Source: Hydrogenovibrio sp965140365
GTDB lineage: Bacteria; Pseudomonadota; Gammaproteobacteria; Thiomicrospirales; Thiomicrospiraceae
Direction: 5' to 3' (one strand)
Length of the DNA stretch: 64,000 bases
NCBI GenBank assembly: GCA_965140365.1
Contig: OZ223196.1
Positions 1 to 9,068 of the stretch are shown here, in pieces. Numbering within the stretch: the stretch's first letter is position 1; each line of letters starts with the position of its first letter. Under the pieces are notes generated by a model, which saw nothing but the letters and a program-made list of their open reading frames with translations, was not told where the DNA came from and searched no databases. Made by a program: the position numbers and the translations under genes.

Positions 1-242
1 TACAAGCGTCCGACCGCCAACATCACACTCAGTAACGCCACCAACGGCAAAATCACCTCCAAAGCCGGCGGAATTTTGTACAGCAGCACCTTGAAGATAA
101 TGGTGGAAGGAATGGTGCCCTCAACCGCCACCGCGAGCAGTTTGGTGGCTTCGGTACCGAACGTAATCAGCAACAGCACCGAGAGAACAGCGAAGAAGGT
201 CGCAAATAATTCTTTGTAGAGATATTTATCAAGAATTCGCAA
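1..242 (-). CDS. lptF: LPS export permease LptF, N-terminal part (gene runs off the window)
   Basis: Reading the minus strand gives an open frame whose first residues are basic and aromatic (RILDKYLYKELF). A long hydrophobic helix follows (FFAVLSVLLLITFG), then the stretch AVEGTIPSTIIFKVLLYKIP and a second hydrophobic segment. This is the N-terminal layout of LptF/YjgP permeases, the inner-membrane part of the LptB2FG transporter that moves lipopolysaccharide to the outer membrane. It lies divergently from pepA, the usual gammaproteobacterial arrangement. The start is uncertain: a TTG at 242 fits the family length, and another in-frame TTG lies further upstream. The C-terminal three quarters lie outside the window. 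The family call is firm; the exact start is not. Confidence 0.8.
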   Translation of the reverse strand, partial: MRILDKYLYKELFATFFAVLSVLLLITFGTEATKLLAVAVEGTIPSTIIFKVLLYKIPPALEVILPLVALLSVMLAVGRL

Positions 243-398
243 AAACAGACACCAAAGCGTTAGAATAATGAGATATTTCAAAGCGGCTTAGCCGCCATCA
301 AACCAATTGAAAACGCACGCATCTGGCGGACCGATTCGCAGCCCGCCAGGCGAAAGATTCATTTGTTTTCACGATTATACAAGAAGGAATTCCGCGAC

Positions 399-1883
399 AT
401 GAAACAAATCCAGTTTAGTCTCTCTTCAAACGCCGATCTGAATGCGTTCGACACCTTGCTTTTACCGGTATTCGACAAAGGGCAAACCAGCGACCTGGGC
501 CGTGAATTTCAGCTGAATGGCCTGACCGAAAGCTTGTTCGAACAAGGAGACTTTCTGGCCAAACCGGGACAAACCCAAATGGTGTTCCAACCGGCAGGCG
601 TCCCCTGCCGCCGCGTGCTGCTGGTCGGATTCGGCGACACCAGTAAACTGACTGTCAAAGCCTATTTGGAAAGCTTAAACGCCGCCGCCAAAGCATTGGA
701 TAACTCCGGGGCCCAAGAGGTTCTTAACACCTTGACCGACGTGCAGCCCGCCAAAAATGACCAGGCCTGGTCCATTTATCAGAATGCGCTGGCCTTCCAA
801 CGCAGCCTGTACGATTACGAACACGAAAGCCGCAATAAAAAAACACCGAAAGAGCCAAAACTGAACGGCATGACGTTCCCGGCCGAAGCATCGGCAAACA
901 ACGTTTCACAATTGGAACAGGCGCAATCTTCCGCCTTGGGAATGGCATTAACACAGGACTTGGCCAATATGCCAAGTAATTTCTGTACGCCAACCTACCT
1001 AGCCGAAACCGCACAAAAATTAGGCCAAACGCACGGATTTGACGTCAATATTTTTGACCAGGATGAAATGATTGAAATGGGCATGGGCGCATTTATGGCC
1101 GTGGCGCAAGGCGCGCACACGCCACCGAAAATGATTTGCTTGTCTTATCAAGGCGCCGGAGACGAAGCCCCCATTGCCTTGGTCGGCAAAGGCGTGACCT
1201 TCGACACCGGCGGGATTTCATTAAAACCCGGCGAATCCATGGATGAAATGAAATACGATATGGGGGGTGCCGCCACGGTACTGGGGGTCTTTGAAGCGTT
1301 GGGACGCCTTAAACCGAAACTGAATGTGGTCGCAGTGATCCCGTCCACCGAAAATATGCCGGCCGGCAACGCCATCAAGCCGGGGGATGTGGTCAAATCC
1401 CTATCCGGTCAAACCATTGAAATTCTCAATACCGATGCCGAAGGGCGCTTAATTTTATGTGATGCGCTGACCTATGCACAACAAACCTACCAGCCGAAAA
1501 AAGTGATCGACATGGCGACTTTGACAGGTGCCTGCATCATTGCGCTTGGCCATGAAATGTCGGCCGTTTTGGGCAACAACCAGCCGCTGGTTGACGACCT
1601 GTTGGCCGCCGGACAGAAAACCTACGACCGTTTCTGGCAAATGCCGTTGAGTGACGAATACGACGAACAGTTGCAGTCCAACTTCGCCGACATGGCCAAC
1701 ATCGGCGGACGCCCGGCGGGGACCATTACCGCCGCGCAATTCCTGGCGCGCTACACGAAAGACGTCGAATGGGCGCATTTGGACATTGCAGGCACGGCCT
1801 GGGTCAGCGGTAAAAACAAAGGCGCTACCGGCCGTCCGGTTGCAGCCGTAGTTGACTTTTTGATGAACCAAGCCGCTCGTTAA
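399..1883 (+). CDS. pepA: Leucyl aminopeptidase PepA (M17)
   Basis: Cytosolic dimetal aminopeptidase of family M17, which removes N-terminal residues; in Escherichia coli it also acts as a DNA-binding accessory factor (family knowledge). The protein is 494 residues, close to the usual 500. The M17 signature NTDAEGRL lies near residue 345. The metal/substrate segment GKGVTFDTGGISLKPG and a downstream GGRPAGTITAAQFL are also present. I chose ATG 399 over a TTG at 363 because AGAAGGAA sits just upstream and the protein then starts at the family's usual position (MKQIQFSLSS). It is divergent from lptF and followed 11 bp later by holC, the common pepA-holC pairing. One copy of the palindrome CCAGGCCTGG lies inside the gene at 761, coding Q-A-W. 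Confidence 0.95.
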   Translation: MKQIQFSLSSNADLNAFDTLLLPVFDKGQTSDLGREFQLNGLTESLFEQGDFLAKPGQTQMVFQPAGVPCRRVLLVGFGDTSKLTVKAYLESLNAAAKALDNSGAQEVLNTLTDVQPAKNDQAWSIYQNALAFQRSLYDYEHESRNKKTPKEPKLNGMTFPAEASANNVSQLEQAQSSALGMALTQDLANMPSNFCTPTYLAETAQKLGQTHGFDVNIFDQDEMIEMGMGAFMAVAQGAHTPPKMICLSYQGAGDEAPIALVGKGVTFDTGGISLKPGESMDEMKYDMGGAATVLGVFEALGRLKPKLNVVAVIPSTENMPAGNAIKPGDVVKSLSGQTIEILNTDAEGRLILCDALTYAQQTYQPKKVIDMATLTGACIIALGHEMSAVLGNNQPLVDDLLAAGQKTYDRFWQMPLSDEYDEQLQSNFADMANIGGRPAGTITAAQFLARYTKDVEWAHLDIAGTAWVSGKNKGATGRPVAAVVDFLMNQAAR

Positions 1884-1894
1884 ACGGGGATTTT

Positions 1895-2329
1895 ATGTCG
1901 GACACACAGGACGTGGTGTTTTATGTACTGAGCAGCGATGGCGACGCAGAACGCGAAGCCTTCATTGCCAAACTCGTTAATAAAATCCACCGTGAAAATC
2001 GCTTATGCGACGTTCGTTTCGATGAAGAGCAGGCTCGAACCCGATTCGACCTCCAGCTCTGGCAATACCAACCGCAAGCGTTTATTCCGCACGTCCTCGG
2101 TGAGGAATCGGACACCCTTTCCGCCCCCATCCGTTTGTGGACGGAGTCGATTTCCTCGCCCTGCCAGGATGTACTGCTCAATATTCACCCGGTTTTTCCC
2201 GAAGCCTTTGAACAATACAGTCGCACCATTGAAGTGTTGGATCAATCCGAGCGATTAATTCAAATGGGGCGTGAACGTTGGAAAACCTATAAAGCCAAAG
2301 GCTTCGAACCGGTGATACACAAAATTTAA
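1895..2329 (+). CDS. holC: DNA polymerase III chi subunit HolC
   Basis: A 144-residue protein typical of HolC, the chi subunit of the clamp-loader complex, which binds psi (HolD) and the C-terminus of single-strand binding protein (family knowledge). Visible family features are VVFYVLSS at the start, LDxQLWQYQPQAFIPH in the middle (here FDLQLWQYQPQAFIPH), LWTESISSPCQDVLLNIHP, and a C-terminal ERWKTYKAKGFEP. It follows pepA by 11 bp and is probably co-transcribed with it. Confidence 0.92.
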   Translation: MSDTQDVVFYVLSSDGDAEREAFIAKLVNKIHRENRLCDVRFDEEQARTRFDLQLWQYQPQAFIPHVLGEESDTLSAPIRLWTESISSPCQDVLLNIHPVFPEAFEQYSRTIEVLDQSERLIQMGRERWKTYKAKGFEPVIHKI

Positions 2330-2396
2330 CGCCGTGGCGTCGCCTGAGCTAAAATAGCCCCTTAAGAAAAAATCAAAACGGCGAAAAACGCTCGAT

Positions 2397-3317
2397 ATGA
2401 AACGCAAACCGCTTGACCATCCTTTTCACCTGACCGCAAACAACCTGTCAAAAGCCATCCATGTCGCTTTTTGGGGCGGTTTGATGATATTTGGCATTCA
2501 AGCAACGGCTTCGGCATCCCCCTCCACATCCGCCGTTACCAAATTCTGCAAGGACTTCGCCAATAAGCTGCGCACCGTCGACTACCAAGGGTGTCTAGAC
2601 TTACATCTAAACCAAAGCATCGAGCATAAAACGGTTGAACAACGTCCTTTAACCTATAAAGAAGTCCTGCCGATTGAAAACCAGCCTCCCAAAGGCCGTA
2701 TTTTATTTATCGGCGGCATTCATGGCGACGAATACGCAGCCATCAGTGTCAGCTACCTATGGCTGCAAGCGCTGTTAAGCCCGAAAAGCCAAACCGAATA
2801 CCATTGGCTGTTTCTGCCACTGGCCAACCCGGACGGACTTTTCCGGAGCCCGGCCACCCGCCAGAATGCCGACGGTGTTGACTTAAACCGTAATTTCCCC
2901 TCCCCTGACTGGGATGAACTGGCCATTCGAACCTGGAAAAACCACTATCGTATGAATAAGCGTCGTTATCCGGGGCCGACGGCGGGCAGCGAACCGGAAA
3001 CCCAATGGATGGTGCAATTAATTGAACGCTTCAAGCCCACCGCCATCATTTCAGTGCATGCACCTTATGGATTGTTGGATTACGACGGACCGGAACATGC
3101 CCAACCCAATAAAATCGGGCACCTCAAACACCGCGCCCTGGGTACCTACCCTGGTTCCTTGGGGCGTTACGCGGGTGAACACCTTAATATACCGGTTTTA
3201 ACGCTGGAATTGAAATCGGCCGGACGCATGCCGAATCAAACGGAAATCAATCACATGCTTCAGGATCTGGAAAACTGGGTTGCGGAAAAAATTGAACAAA
3301 AAGAGTGGGATCTGTAA
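2397..3317 (+). CDS. M14-family zinc carboxypeptidase / murein peptide amidase-like protein, exported
   Basis: 306 residues with an N-terminal basic stretch and a hydrophobic segment (about residues 22-40, ending ATASAS), which suggests export or anchoring. The zinc-peptidase core follows: GGIHGDEYA (the HxxE metal pair), NADGVDLNRNFPSPDW (substrate-binding Arg and the NRNF motif), SVHAPYG (third zinc His), and LTLELKSAGR (catalytic Glu). These are hallmarks of family M14. The nearest described relatives are MpaA-type amidases that cut murein tripeptide, so a role in cell-wall peptide turnover is plausible. A periplasmic location is unusual for MpaA itself. It lies 67 bp after holC and converges on the L,D-transpeptidase operon, another cell-wall gene set. 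Confidence 0.8.
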   Translation: MKRKPLDHPFHLTANNLSKAIHVAFWGGLMIFGIQATASASPSTSAVTKFCKDFANKLRTVDYQGCLDLHLNQSIEHKTVEQRPLTYKEVLPIENQPPKGRILFIGGIHGDEYAAISVSYLWLQALLSPKSQTEYHWLFLPLANPDGLFRSPATRQNADGVDLNRNFPSPDWDELAIRTWKNHYRMNKRRYPGPTAGSEPETQWMVQLIERFKPTAIISVHAPYGLLDYDGPEHAQPNKIGHLKHRALGTYPGSLGRYAGEHLNIPVLTLELKSAGRMPNQTEINHMLQDLENWVAEKIEQKEWDL

Positions 3318-3363
3318 GCCCACCCCACTCGATTGAACGGGGTGAAAAGGAAACTGAAAGCGG

Positions 3364-4518
3364 TTAAGGATTGCTGGACAAGGCGAGGTTTTTCGACACT
3401 TTCGGCGCGTTTTTGGATTCCTGTTCGGTTTCAAACACTAATTGCCAACGCCCTTCGGTCTGACGTTGCCAATACTGTTCCACCAACCTGCGTCCATCGT
3501 CAACGGGGAAACTGACATAGTACACGCCTTTTTCACCCGGATAAGCATAAACACTCACCTGTGCCCAATCCACGTGATAGTCGTTCTGGCTACGTAACCA
3601 TTGATTGATTTGCGACAACACCAGTTGCTTACTTTCATCATTGCGTTCAATGAAATTACGTTCAATATTCTGCGCGATAATCACCGGAGTCGATGGCAAC
3701 AAACCGTATTTAAACACCAGTGTTTCCATCGCCGGATTATTCAACACCACGCACCCCCGGCTCGCCAAAGGAGCTCGACTAAAGGTGTCACGCGGAGTAC
3801 CGTGTAGCCAAATGCCCGAACCGGTTCGACCTTTTTGCTTATCCCAACTGTTGGGATAGTCCAGTGTCAAAGCCGCCACACCATAGAGTTCCGGTAATTT
3901 GGAATCCGGCAACTCTTTCTCGATTCTGTAAATACCGATGGGGGTTTTCATGTCGCCGCGCACTTGTTTGCCAGTGCCTTTTTCACCCAGCGTGACATAA
4001 TAGTTAACCACTTCCTGATAACCGTTTTCATTTTTACGGTACAGGAACAAACGATGCGCTTCGGAATCGACAATCACTAAGTAAGGTTCATCACTGGTCT
4101 TCAAAACGTATTGCGTCAAAAGCGCATCCCAAGTGGTATTTTGATTAACGCCGTCATTTTCCTGCTGCTGCCAACGCACTTTGGCTTCTGACAACAGCGA
4201 CTCGGCTTCGCGTTGATTGCGTCGCCGCTGTTGCTCGACCCAATCGGCTTTGCCGGCACGGATGGCATACAACTCGGCCTTGACCAATTGAGCCAGTTTG
4301 TATTCCGGCATATCCTTGGCCAAGGTTTGAGCTTGGGAAACCGCTTGATCGAACGAAGCCGTTTTCACCGCCACCAAGCCGGACAGCAATGAGTGTTCAG
4401 CCTGTAAAGCGCCGTCCTCCGCCGAAACGGACATCGACAATCCGGCAAAACACAACGCCGTCATGGCCCGCTTAAAGCCATATTTCCGCCACTTTTCCCG
4501 CACACAGCACTCAGTCAT
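3364..4518 (-). CDS. L,D-transpeptidase (YkuD domain), exported
   Basis: 384 residues. A signal peptide (ALCFAGLSMSVSAED) is followed by an alpha-helical stretch and a YkuD catalytic domain (about residues 150-290). The active-site region shows IWLHGTPRD and then SRGCVVLNN, giving the conserved His and the catalytic Cys in an S-R-G-C context. YkuD enzymes form 3-3 cross-links in peptidoglycan or attach proteins to it (family knowledge). I chose ATG 4518, which overlaps the stop of the upstream TPR gene by eight bases. A longer frame from 4611 would run far into that gene. The tight overlap indicates translational coupling, and the TPR/NTF2 protein is probably its partner. The C-terminal domain after about residue 310 resembles the NTF2-like end of the neighbour in its tryptophan pattern. 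Confidence 0.87.
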   Translation of the reverse strand: MTECCVREKWRKYGFKRAMTALCFAGLSMSVSAEDGALQAEHSLLSGLVAVKTASFDQAVSQAQTLAKDMPEYKLAQLVKAELYAIRAGKADWVEQQRRRNQREAESLLSEAKVRWQQQENDGVNQNTTWDALLTQYVLKTSDEPYLVIVDSEAHRLFLYRKNENGYQEVVNYYVTLGEKGTGKQVRGDMKTPIGIYRIEKELPDSKLPELYGVAALTLDYPNSWDKQKGRTGSGIWLHGTPRDTFSRAPLASRGCVVLNNPAMETLVFKYGLLPSTPVIIAQNIERNFIERNDESKQLVLSQINQWLRSQNDYHVDWAQVSVYAYPGEKGVYYVSFPVDDGRRLVEQYWQRQTEGRWQLVFETEQESKNAPKVSKNLALSSNP

Positions 4519-5353
4519 AAAGCACGTTTTCCTGTACGATTTTCCATTGCTCATTTTGCTTCTGCCACACCAGTTTTTTACGGACCCGGTCCTTAAACGT
4601 ATTCGATTCATAGGCCTGCCAGAAAGTCACTTGAATGGTTTTCGGTGTCAAAGGCACCACCTCGATCTGGTCCAGCTGAATACGAATATAATTCGGGCGA
4701 GTCAGACTGCGATCCCGGCTTTTTGCCCAGGCCTGGTGATTATTATAATTATCCGATGCGTAATCCGGGCTGTAATAGCCAAGGTAACGGGACACATCCT
4801 GTTCCACCCAGGCCTGACGCCAACTTTCAACACGGTTCGCGACCCGCTTCATATTGTTTTCCACCAGCGCTAACTGCGCTTGTTCCGGTGTTTTCAACTC
4901 GGTGCCCGCCGACAAAATCCATTGGCCCTGCGGCAAATCCACTTGGGATTTTTCAAAAACCGACTGATAAGCCTGCTGTGCTTGGTAAGCGTAAATTTGG
5001 TTCAGATTCTTTCGAAGTGACGCGATTTTCGGGTCCGCATTCAACGCCGACTCCAGGACTTTTTGCGCCTTACCATACTCATGTTGTTTGATGTACGCGG
5101 CGGCCAAATTGTTACTGGCCGCTAAATCCTGCGGATAATCTTTCAAAAGTGCTTGAAGCAACTGAATCGCACCATCCATGTCGCCAGACTGCGATGCTTG
5201 AATCGCCTGCTCAAAACGCGCTTGATATGCTTGACTGCCCGAAGTGGTGTCTTCCGCGACAACCGCCGGCGGAAAAACCAACATCCAAGCCCCTAATATC
5301 GCCGCTATTAGGCCGCCAAAGCGTCTTTGAAGAGAAGTGCTGTCGTGTTTCAT
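4511..5353 (-). CDS. Exported TPR protein with C-terminal NTF2-like (SnoaL-type) domain, partner of L,D-transpeptidase
   Basis: 280 residues starting at ATG 5353, with AAGGATTT just upstream. A hydrophobic signal segment (GGLIAAILGAWMLVFPPAVVAED) occupies about residues 12-34. Tetratricopeptide-type helices follow, with the repeats AIQLLQALLKDYPQD and AQKVLESALNADPKI. The C-terminal 130 residues (VESWRQAWVEQDVSRYLGYYSPDY onward) have the Trp/Tyr-rich pattern of an NTF2-like fold. The combination of TPR plus NTF2-like domain next to a YkuD enzyme recurs in gammaproteobacteria. It is inferred to position or regulate the transpeptidase in the periplasm. Two variants of the CCAGGCCTGG motif lie in the gene, one exact at 4727. 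Confidence 0.75.
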   Translation of the reverse strand: MKHDSTSLQRRFGGLIAAILGAWMLVFPPAVVAEDTTSGSQAYQARFEQAIQASQSGDMDGAIQLLQALLKDYPQDLAASNNLAAAYIKQHEYGKAQKVLESALNADPKIASLRKNLNQIYAYQAQQAYQSVFEKSQVDLPQGQWILSAGTELKTPEQAQLALVENNMKRVANRVESWRQAWVEQDVSRYLGYYSPDYASDNYNNHQAWAKSRDRSLTRPNYIRIQLDQIEVVPLTPKTIQVTFWQAYESNTFKDRVRKKLVWQKQNEQWKIVQENVLYD

Positions 5354-5425
5354 AAATCCTTTTTTGGAAACGAGCGCGTATAACATTCAGATTTCTTTAA
5401 AAAATTAAGCGATATTCTTACTATT

Positions 5426-7462
5426 TTAACGCAAATCGCCGACACCAACCATAGAAGTTTTCAACCCCTTAATGTCGTCTCGCAACTTGGCCGCCAACTC
5501 GAAGTCCAAATCCTTGGCCGCCTTATACATTTGTTTCTCTAAACGCTTGATTTCCGATGCCAATTCCGCCGGCGTCATGGACCGGGCTTTCTCGGTTGTA
5601 TAATCCGCTTCGGCTTCGGCGGCTTTCAGTTTGGCCGCCGAAGCCCCCGCACGCGGCGCGTAAGGTGAGTCTTCCAAAATATCCGCCACTTTCTTATTCA
5701 ACTTCTGTGGCGTAATACCGTGAGCCTCATTAAATTCAATTTGCTTGGCGCGGCGGCGCTCCGATTCATCGATGGCCCGTTGCATCGAATCGGTGATTTT
5801 ATCGCCATACAAAATGGCTTTACCCGCCACGTTTCGAGCCGCCCGGCCGATGGTTTGAATCAAAGACCTTTCCGAACGTAAAAAGCCTTCTTTGTCGGCA
5901 TCGAGAATCGCCACCAGAGATACTTCCGGAATGTCCAACCCTTCCCGCAACAGGTTGATGCCGACCAGTACATCAAATTCGCCCAGTCGTAAATCGCGGA
6001 TAATTTCAATCCGCTCCACCGTATCGATATCCGAATGCAAATAACGCACCCGCACATTATGCTCTTCCAAATATTCGGTCAGGTTTTCCGCCATGCGTTT
6101 GGTCAAGGTCGTCACCAAAACACGTTCCTCTTTATCCACCCGCAAACCGATTTCGCCTAACAAATCGTCCACTTGCGTCAGCGCCGGGCGCACTTCCAAA
6201 ACCGGATCCAGCAAGCCGGTCGGCCGCACCACTTGTTCGACGATTTTCGATTGATGTTCGGCCTCGTACTTTGCCGGTGTGGCGGATACAAAAATGGTCT
6301 GCGGCATAATGCGCTCGAATTCATCAAACCGCATGGGGCGGTTATCCAAGGCCGACGGCAGACGAAAACCGAAGTTGACTAGGTTTTCTTTGCGCGACCG
6401 GTCCCCCTTATACATGCCGCCAATTTGCGGAATGGTCACGTGACTTTCGTCAATGAACATCAAGGCGTTTTTCGGCAGGTAATCCAGCAAAGTCGGCGGC
6501 GGTTCGCCCGGGCCGCGTCCGGACAAATAACGCGAATAGTTTTCGATACCGGAACAGTAGCCCAATTCCATCATCATTTCGATGTCTAGACGGGTGCGCT
6601 CTTCCAGACGCTGAGCCTCCACCAGCTTGTTGGCGTCGCGCAGTTCCTGCAACCGAACCACCAGTTCATCCTTAATCTTTTCAATGGTTTCCAGCACCCG
6701 CTCCCGCGGGGTCACGTAATGGGATTTCGGATAAACAGTGATGCGGGTCGGGCGGCTGAGGACTTCACCGGTCAGCGGGTCAAACCAGGCCAACGAATCC
6801 ACTTCGTCGTCAAACAATTCAATGCGAATGGCATATTCTTCCGCTTCGGCCGGAAAAACATCAATGACATCGCCCCGCACCCGGAAACACCCTCGCCACA
6901 ACTCCACGTCATTCCGAGTGTATTGCATGCTCGTCAAGCGTTCCAGAATATCGCGCTGCGAAATGGTGTCCCCCAGACGCAACTGCAGAATCATTTTCAA
7001 ATACAAATCCGGGTCGCCCAACCCGTAAATGGCCGAAACGGTGGCGATCAGCACCACGTCATTGCGCTCCATCAACGCCTTGGTGGCCGACAACCGTAAC
7101 TGCTCAATCTGTTCGTTGACCGAGGAATCTTTGGCAATGTAGGTATCGGAGGCCGGCACATAGGCTTCCGGCTGATAGTAATCGTAGTAGGAGACGAAAT
7201 ACTCCACCGCATTGTGCGGGAAGAAACTTTTCATCTCGCCATACAACTGCGCGGCCAGCGTTTTATTGTGCGCCAGAATAATGGTTGGCCGTTGAACTTT
7301 CGCAATGACATTGGCCATGGTAAACGTCTTTCCGGAGCCGGTCACCCCCAATAGGGTTTGAAAGGCTTCCCCGTCTTCCAGCCCCTCCACCAATTGCGCA
7401 ATGGCGTTCGGCTGATCGCCAGCCGGTTGGTAAGAGGAAACAATTTCAAATGCTTTGGCCAT
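5426..7462 (-). CDS. uvrB: Excinuclease ABC subunit B
   Basis: 678 residues, matching the usual length of about 673. UvrB is the damage-verifying helicase-like subunit of nucleotide excision repair and hands the lesion to UvrC. Visible features are Walker A GVTGSGKT, the SYYDYYQPEAYVP segment of the beta-hairpin region, DESHVT, helicase motif VI region QTIGRAARN, LREGLDIPEVSLVAI, and a C-terminal UVR motif (AAKLRDDIKGLK) that contacts UvrC. I chose ATG 7462 (MAKAFEIVSSYQP), since residues upstream of it do not belong to the family. No SOS box of the CTGT-N8-ACAG form was seen in the short upstream region. Confidence 0.97.
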   Translation of the reverse strand: MAKAFEIVSSYQPAGDQPNAIAQLVEGLEDGEAFQTLLGVTGSGKTFTMANVIAKVQRPTIILAHNKTLAAQLYGEMKSFFPHNAVEYFVSYYDYYQPEAYVPASDTYIAKDSSVNEQIEQLRLSATKALMERNDVVLIATVSAIYGLGDPDLYLKMILQLRLGDTISQRDILERLTSMQYTRNDVELWRGCFRVRGDVIDVFPAEAEEYAIRIELFDDEVDSLAWFDPLTGEVLSRPTRITVYPKSHYVTPRERVLETIEKIKDELVVRLQELRDANKLVEAQRLEERTRLDIEMMMELGYCSGIENYSRYLSGRGPGEPPPTLLDYLPKNALMFIDESHVTIPQIGGMYKGDRSRKENLVNFGFRLPSALDNRPMRFDEFERIMPQTIFVSATPAKYEAEHQSKIVEQVVRPTGLLDPVLEVRPALTQVDDLLGEIGLRVDKEERVLVTTLTKRMAENLTEYLEEHNVRVRYLHSDIDTVERIEIIRDLRLGEFDVLVGINLLREGLDIPEVSLVAILDADKEGFLRSERSLIQTIGRAARNVAGKAILYGDKITDSMQRAIDESERRRAKQIEFNEAHGITPQKLNKKVADILEDSPYAPRAGASAAKLKAAEAEADYTTEKARSMTPAELASEIKRLEKQMYKAAKDLDFELAAKLRDDIKGLKTSMVGVGDLR

Positions 7463-7761
7463 GGGCTCGTCGAGACTCCGCGTCGGGTTCGTTAAAAAAC
7501 AAATTGTTGTCGGCCCGAGCAATTCGGTTGCCGATTAAAGAAAATTTACGCCAAAACCGCCCTAAACACTGAATTTTTCACTTAAAAAAAGGCTGAATTG
7601 GTTGTAAAATGACCGTAACATTTTACCTGAGTGCCGAGCAGAACAAAACCGAAACCCGTTTGAATCCTAAAATACATTTTAAGAACCAGAGGGAATCGCG
7701 ATACCATTGAAACATCCGGTTTGTTTGGCACCGTCCACCAACTTGAATGAGATGAAAATTT

Positions 7762-8946
7762 ATGTCACGTCTGTCCAATCGTGTTAATCGAGTCAAACCT
7801 TCCCTGACCTTGGTGATTACCGCCAAAGCCGCCGAGCTGAAACGCGCCGGAAAAGACATTATCAGCCTGGGCGCTGGCGAGCCGGATTTTGACACACCGG
7901 ACCACATCAAAGCCGCCGGGGTTCACGCCATCGAAAACGGCCAGACCCGTTATACCGCCGTGGACGGCACGCCGGAGTTGAAAGACGCCATTATCGCCAA
8001 ATTCAAACGTGACAATCACCTCACCTTTGCAGCCGACCAAATACTGGTATCGTCCGGTGGGAAACAAAGTTTTTACAATTTGTGCCAAGGCGTTTTGAAC
8101 GACGGCGATGAAGTGATTATTCCAGCCCCTTACTGGGTCTCTTACCCGGATATGGCCCTATTGGCCGGAGGCGTACCGGTCATCATTGAAGCCGGGATTG
8201 AGCAGGGTTTCAAAATTACCCCTCAGGAATTGGAAGCCGCGATTACCCCAAAAACCAAGTTGGTGGTCATTAACAGTCCGTCCAACCCAACCGGTGCGGT
8301 TTACACTGCGGAAGAACTCAAGGCGCTGGGCGATGTGCTCGCCAAGCACCCGGACATCCTGATTGCTTCAGACGACATGTATGAACACATTCTGCTCAGC
8401 GACACGCCGTTCACCAACATTCTGGAAGTCAGCCCAGAGCTGACCGATCGCACCGTAGTGATGAACGGCGTCTCCAAAGCCTATTCGATGACCGGCTGGC
8501 GCATCGGTTACGCCGGCGGCCCGAAAGACATCATCGCAGCCATGCGAAAAGTGCAATCACAAAGCACGTCCAACCCGTGCTCGATTTCCCAGGCCGCATC
8601 GGTGGAAGCCCTGAACGGCGACCAAGGTTGCATTCAAACCATGTTGGTGGAATTCAAAAAACGCCACGATTTCGTGGTGGAACGTATCAATCAAATTCCC
8701 GGTTTCAAGTGCATTCCGGCCGCTGGGGCTTTCTATGCCTTTATGGACGTCCGCGATGCCATGAAGCAAAAAGGCTTTGACACCGATGCCGATTTTGCGA
8801 CCGCAATATTGGAAGAGGTCGAAGTCGCGGCGGTTCCCGGTTCGGGCTTTGGTGCCGACGGCCATCTACGCATCTCTTTCGCCACCAGCATGGAGAATTT
8901 GGTGAACGCACTGGACCGTATTGACACCTTTATGCAAAAAACCTAG
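7762..8946 (+). CDS. aspC: Pyridoxal-phosphate aspartate aminotransferase (class I, AspB type)
   Basis: 394 residues. The fold-type I aminotransferase features are clear: GAGEPDFDTPDHI, VINSPSNPTGAVY, the SDDMYEH segment, the PLP-lysine motif VSKAYSMTGWRIGY, and the C-terminal LRISFATS with the substrate-carboxylate Arg. It matches the subgroup Ib aspartate/prephenate aminotransferases rather than the E. coli AspC subgroup, so the symbol is used in the broad sense. The reaction is exchange of the amino group between aspartate and 2-oxoglutarate, with possible activity on aromatic keto acids. It is divergent from uvrB, as in pseudomonads. The 299-bp gap (7463-7761) should hold both promoters. 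A rho-independent terminator follows the gene. Confidence 0.9.
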   Translation: MSRLSNRVNRVKPSLTLVITAKAAELKRAGKDIISLGAGEPDFDTPDHIKAAGVHAIENGQTRYTAVDGTPELKDAIIAKFKRDNHLTFAADQILVSSGGKQSFYNLCQGVLNDGDEVIIPAPYWVSYPDMALLAGGVPVIIEAGIEQGFKITPQELEAAITPKTKLVVINSPSNPTGAVYTAEELKALGDVLAKHPDILIASDDMYEHILLSDTPFTNILEVSPELTDRTVVMNGVSKAYSMTGWRIGYAGGPKDIIAAMRKVQSQSTSNPCSISQAASVEALNGDQGCIQTMLVEFKKRHDFVVERINQIPGFKCIPAAGAFYAFMDVRDAMKQKGFDTDADFATAILEEVEVAAVPGSGFGADGHLRISFATSMENLVNALDRIDTFMQKT

Positions 8947-8970
8947 TCCGCGAGCCAAAAGACTTAAACG

Positions 8971-9016
8971 AAAAACCGCCACACCCTAAAGGGTATAAAG
9001 GCCTGGCGGTTTTTTA
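8971..9016. terminator. Rho-independent terminator after the aminotransferase gene (probably bidirectional)
   Basis: The outer arms AAAACCGCCA and TGGCGGTTTT pair across a loop that contains a smaller ACCCTAAAGGGT hairpin. The right arm runs into TTTTTTAG, a U-tract for the plus strand, and the left arm starts with an A-run that would serve the converging nudE gene. Confidence 0.85.
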
Positions 9017-9068
9017 GTTTCGATAGCATCTTGCGGCCCGACGTTACACCAGCCCTTAAACCACAACC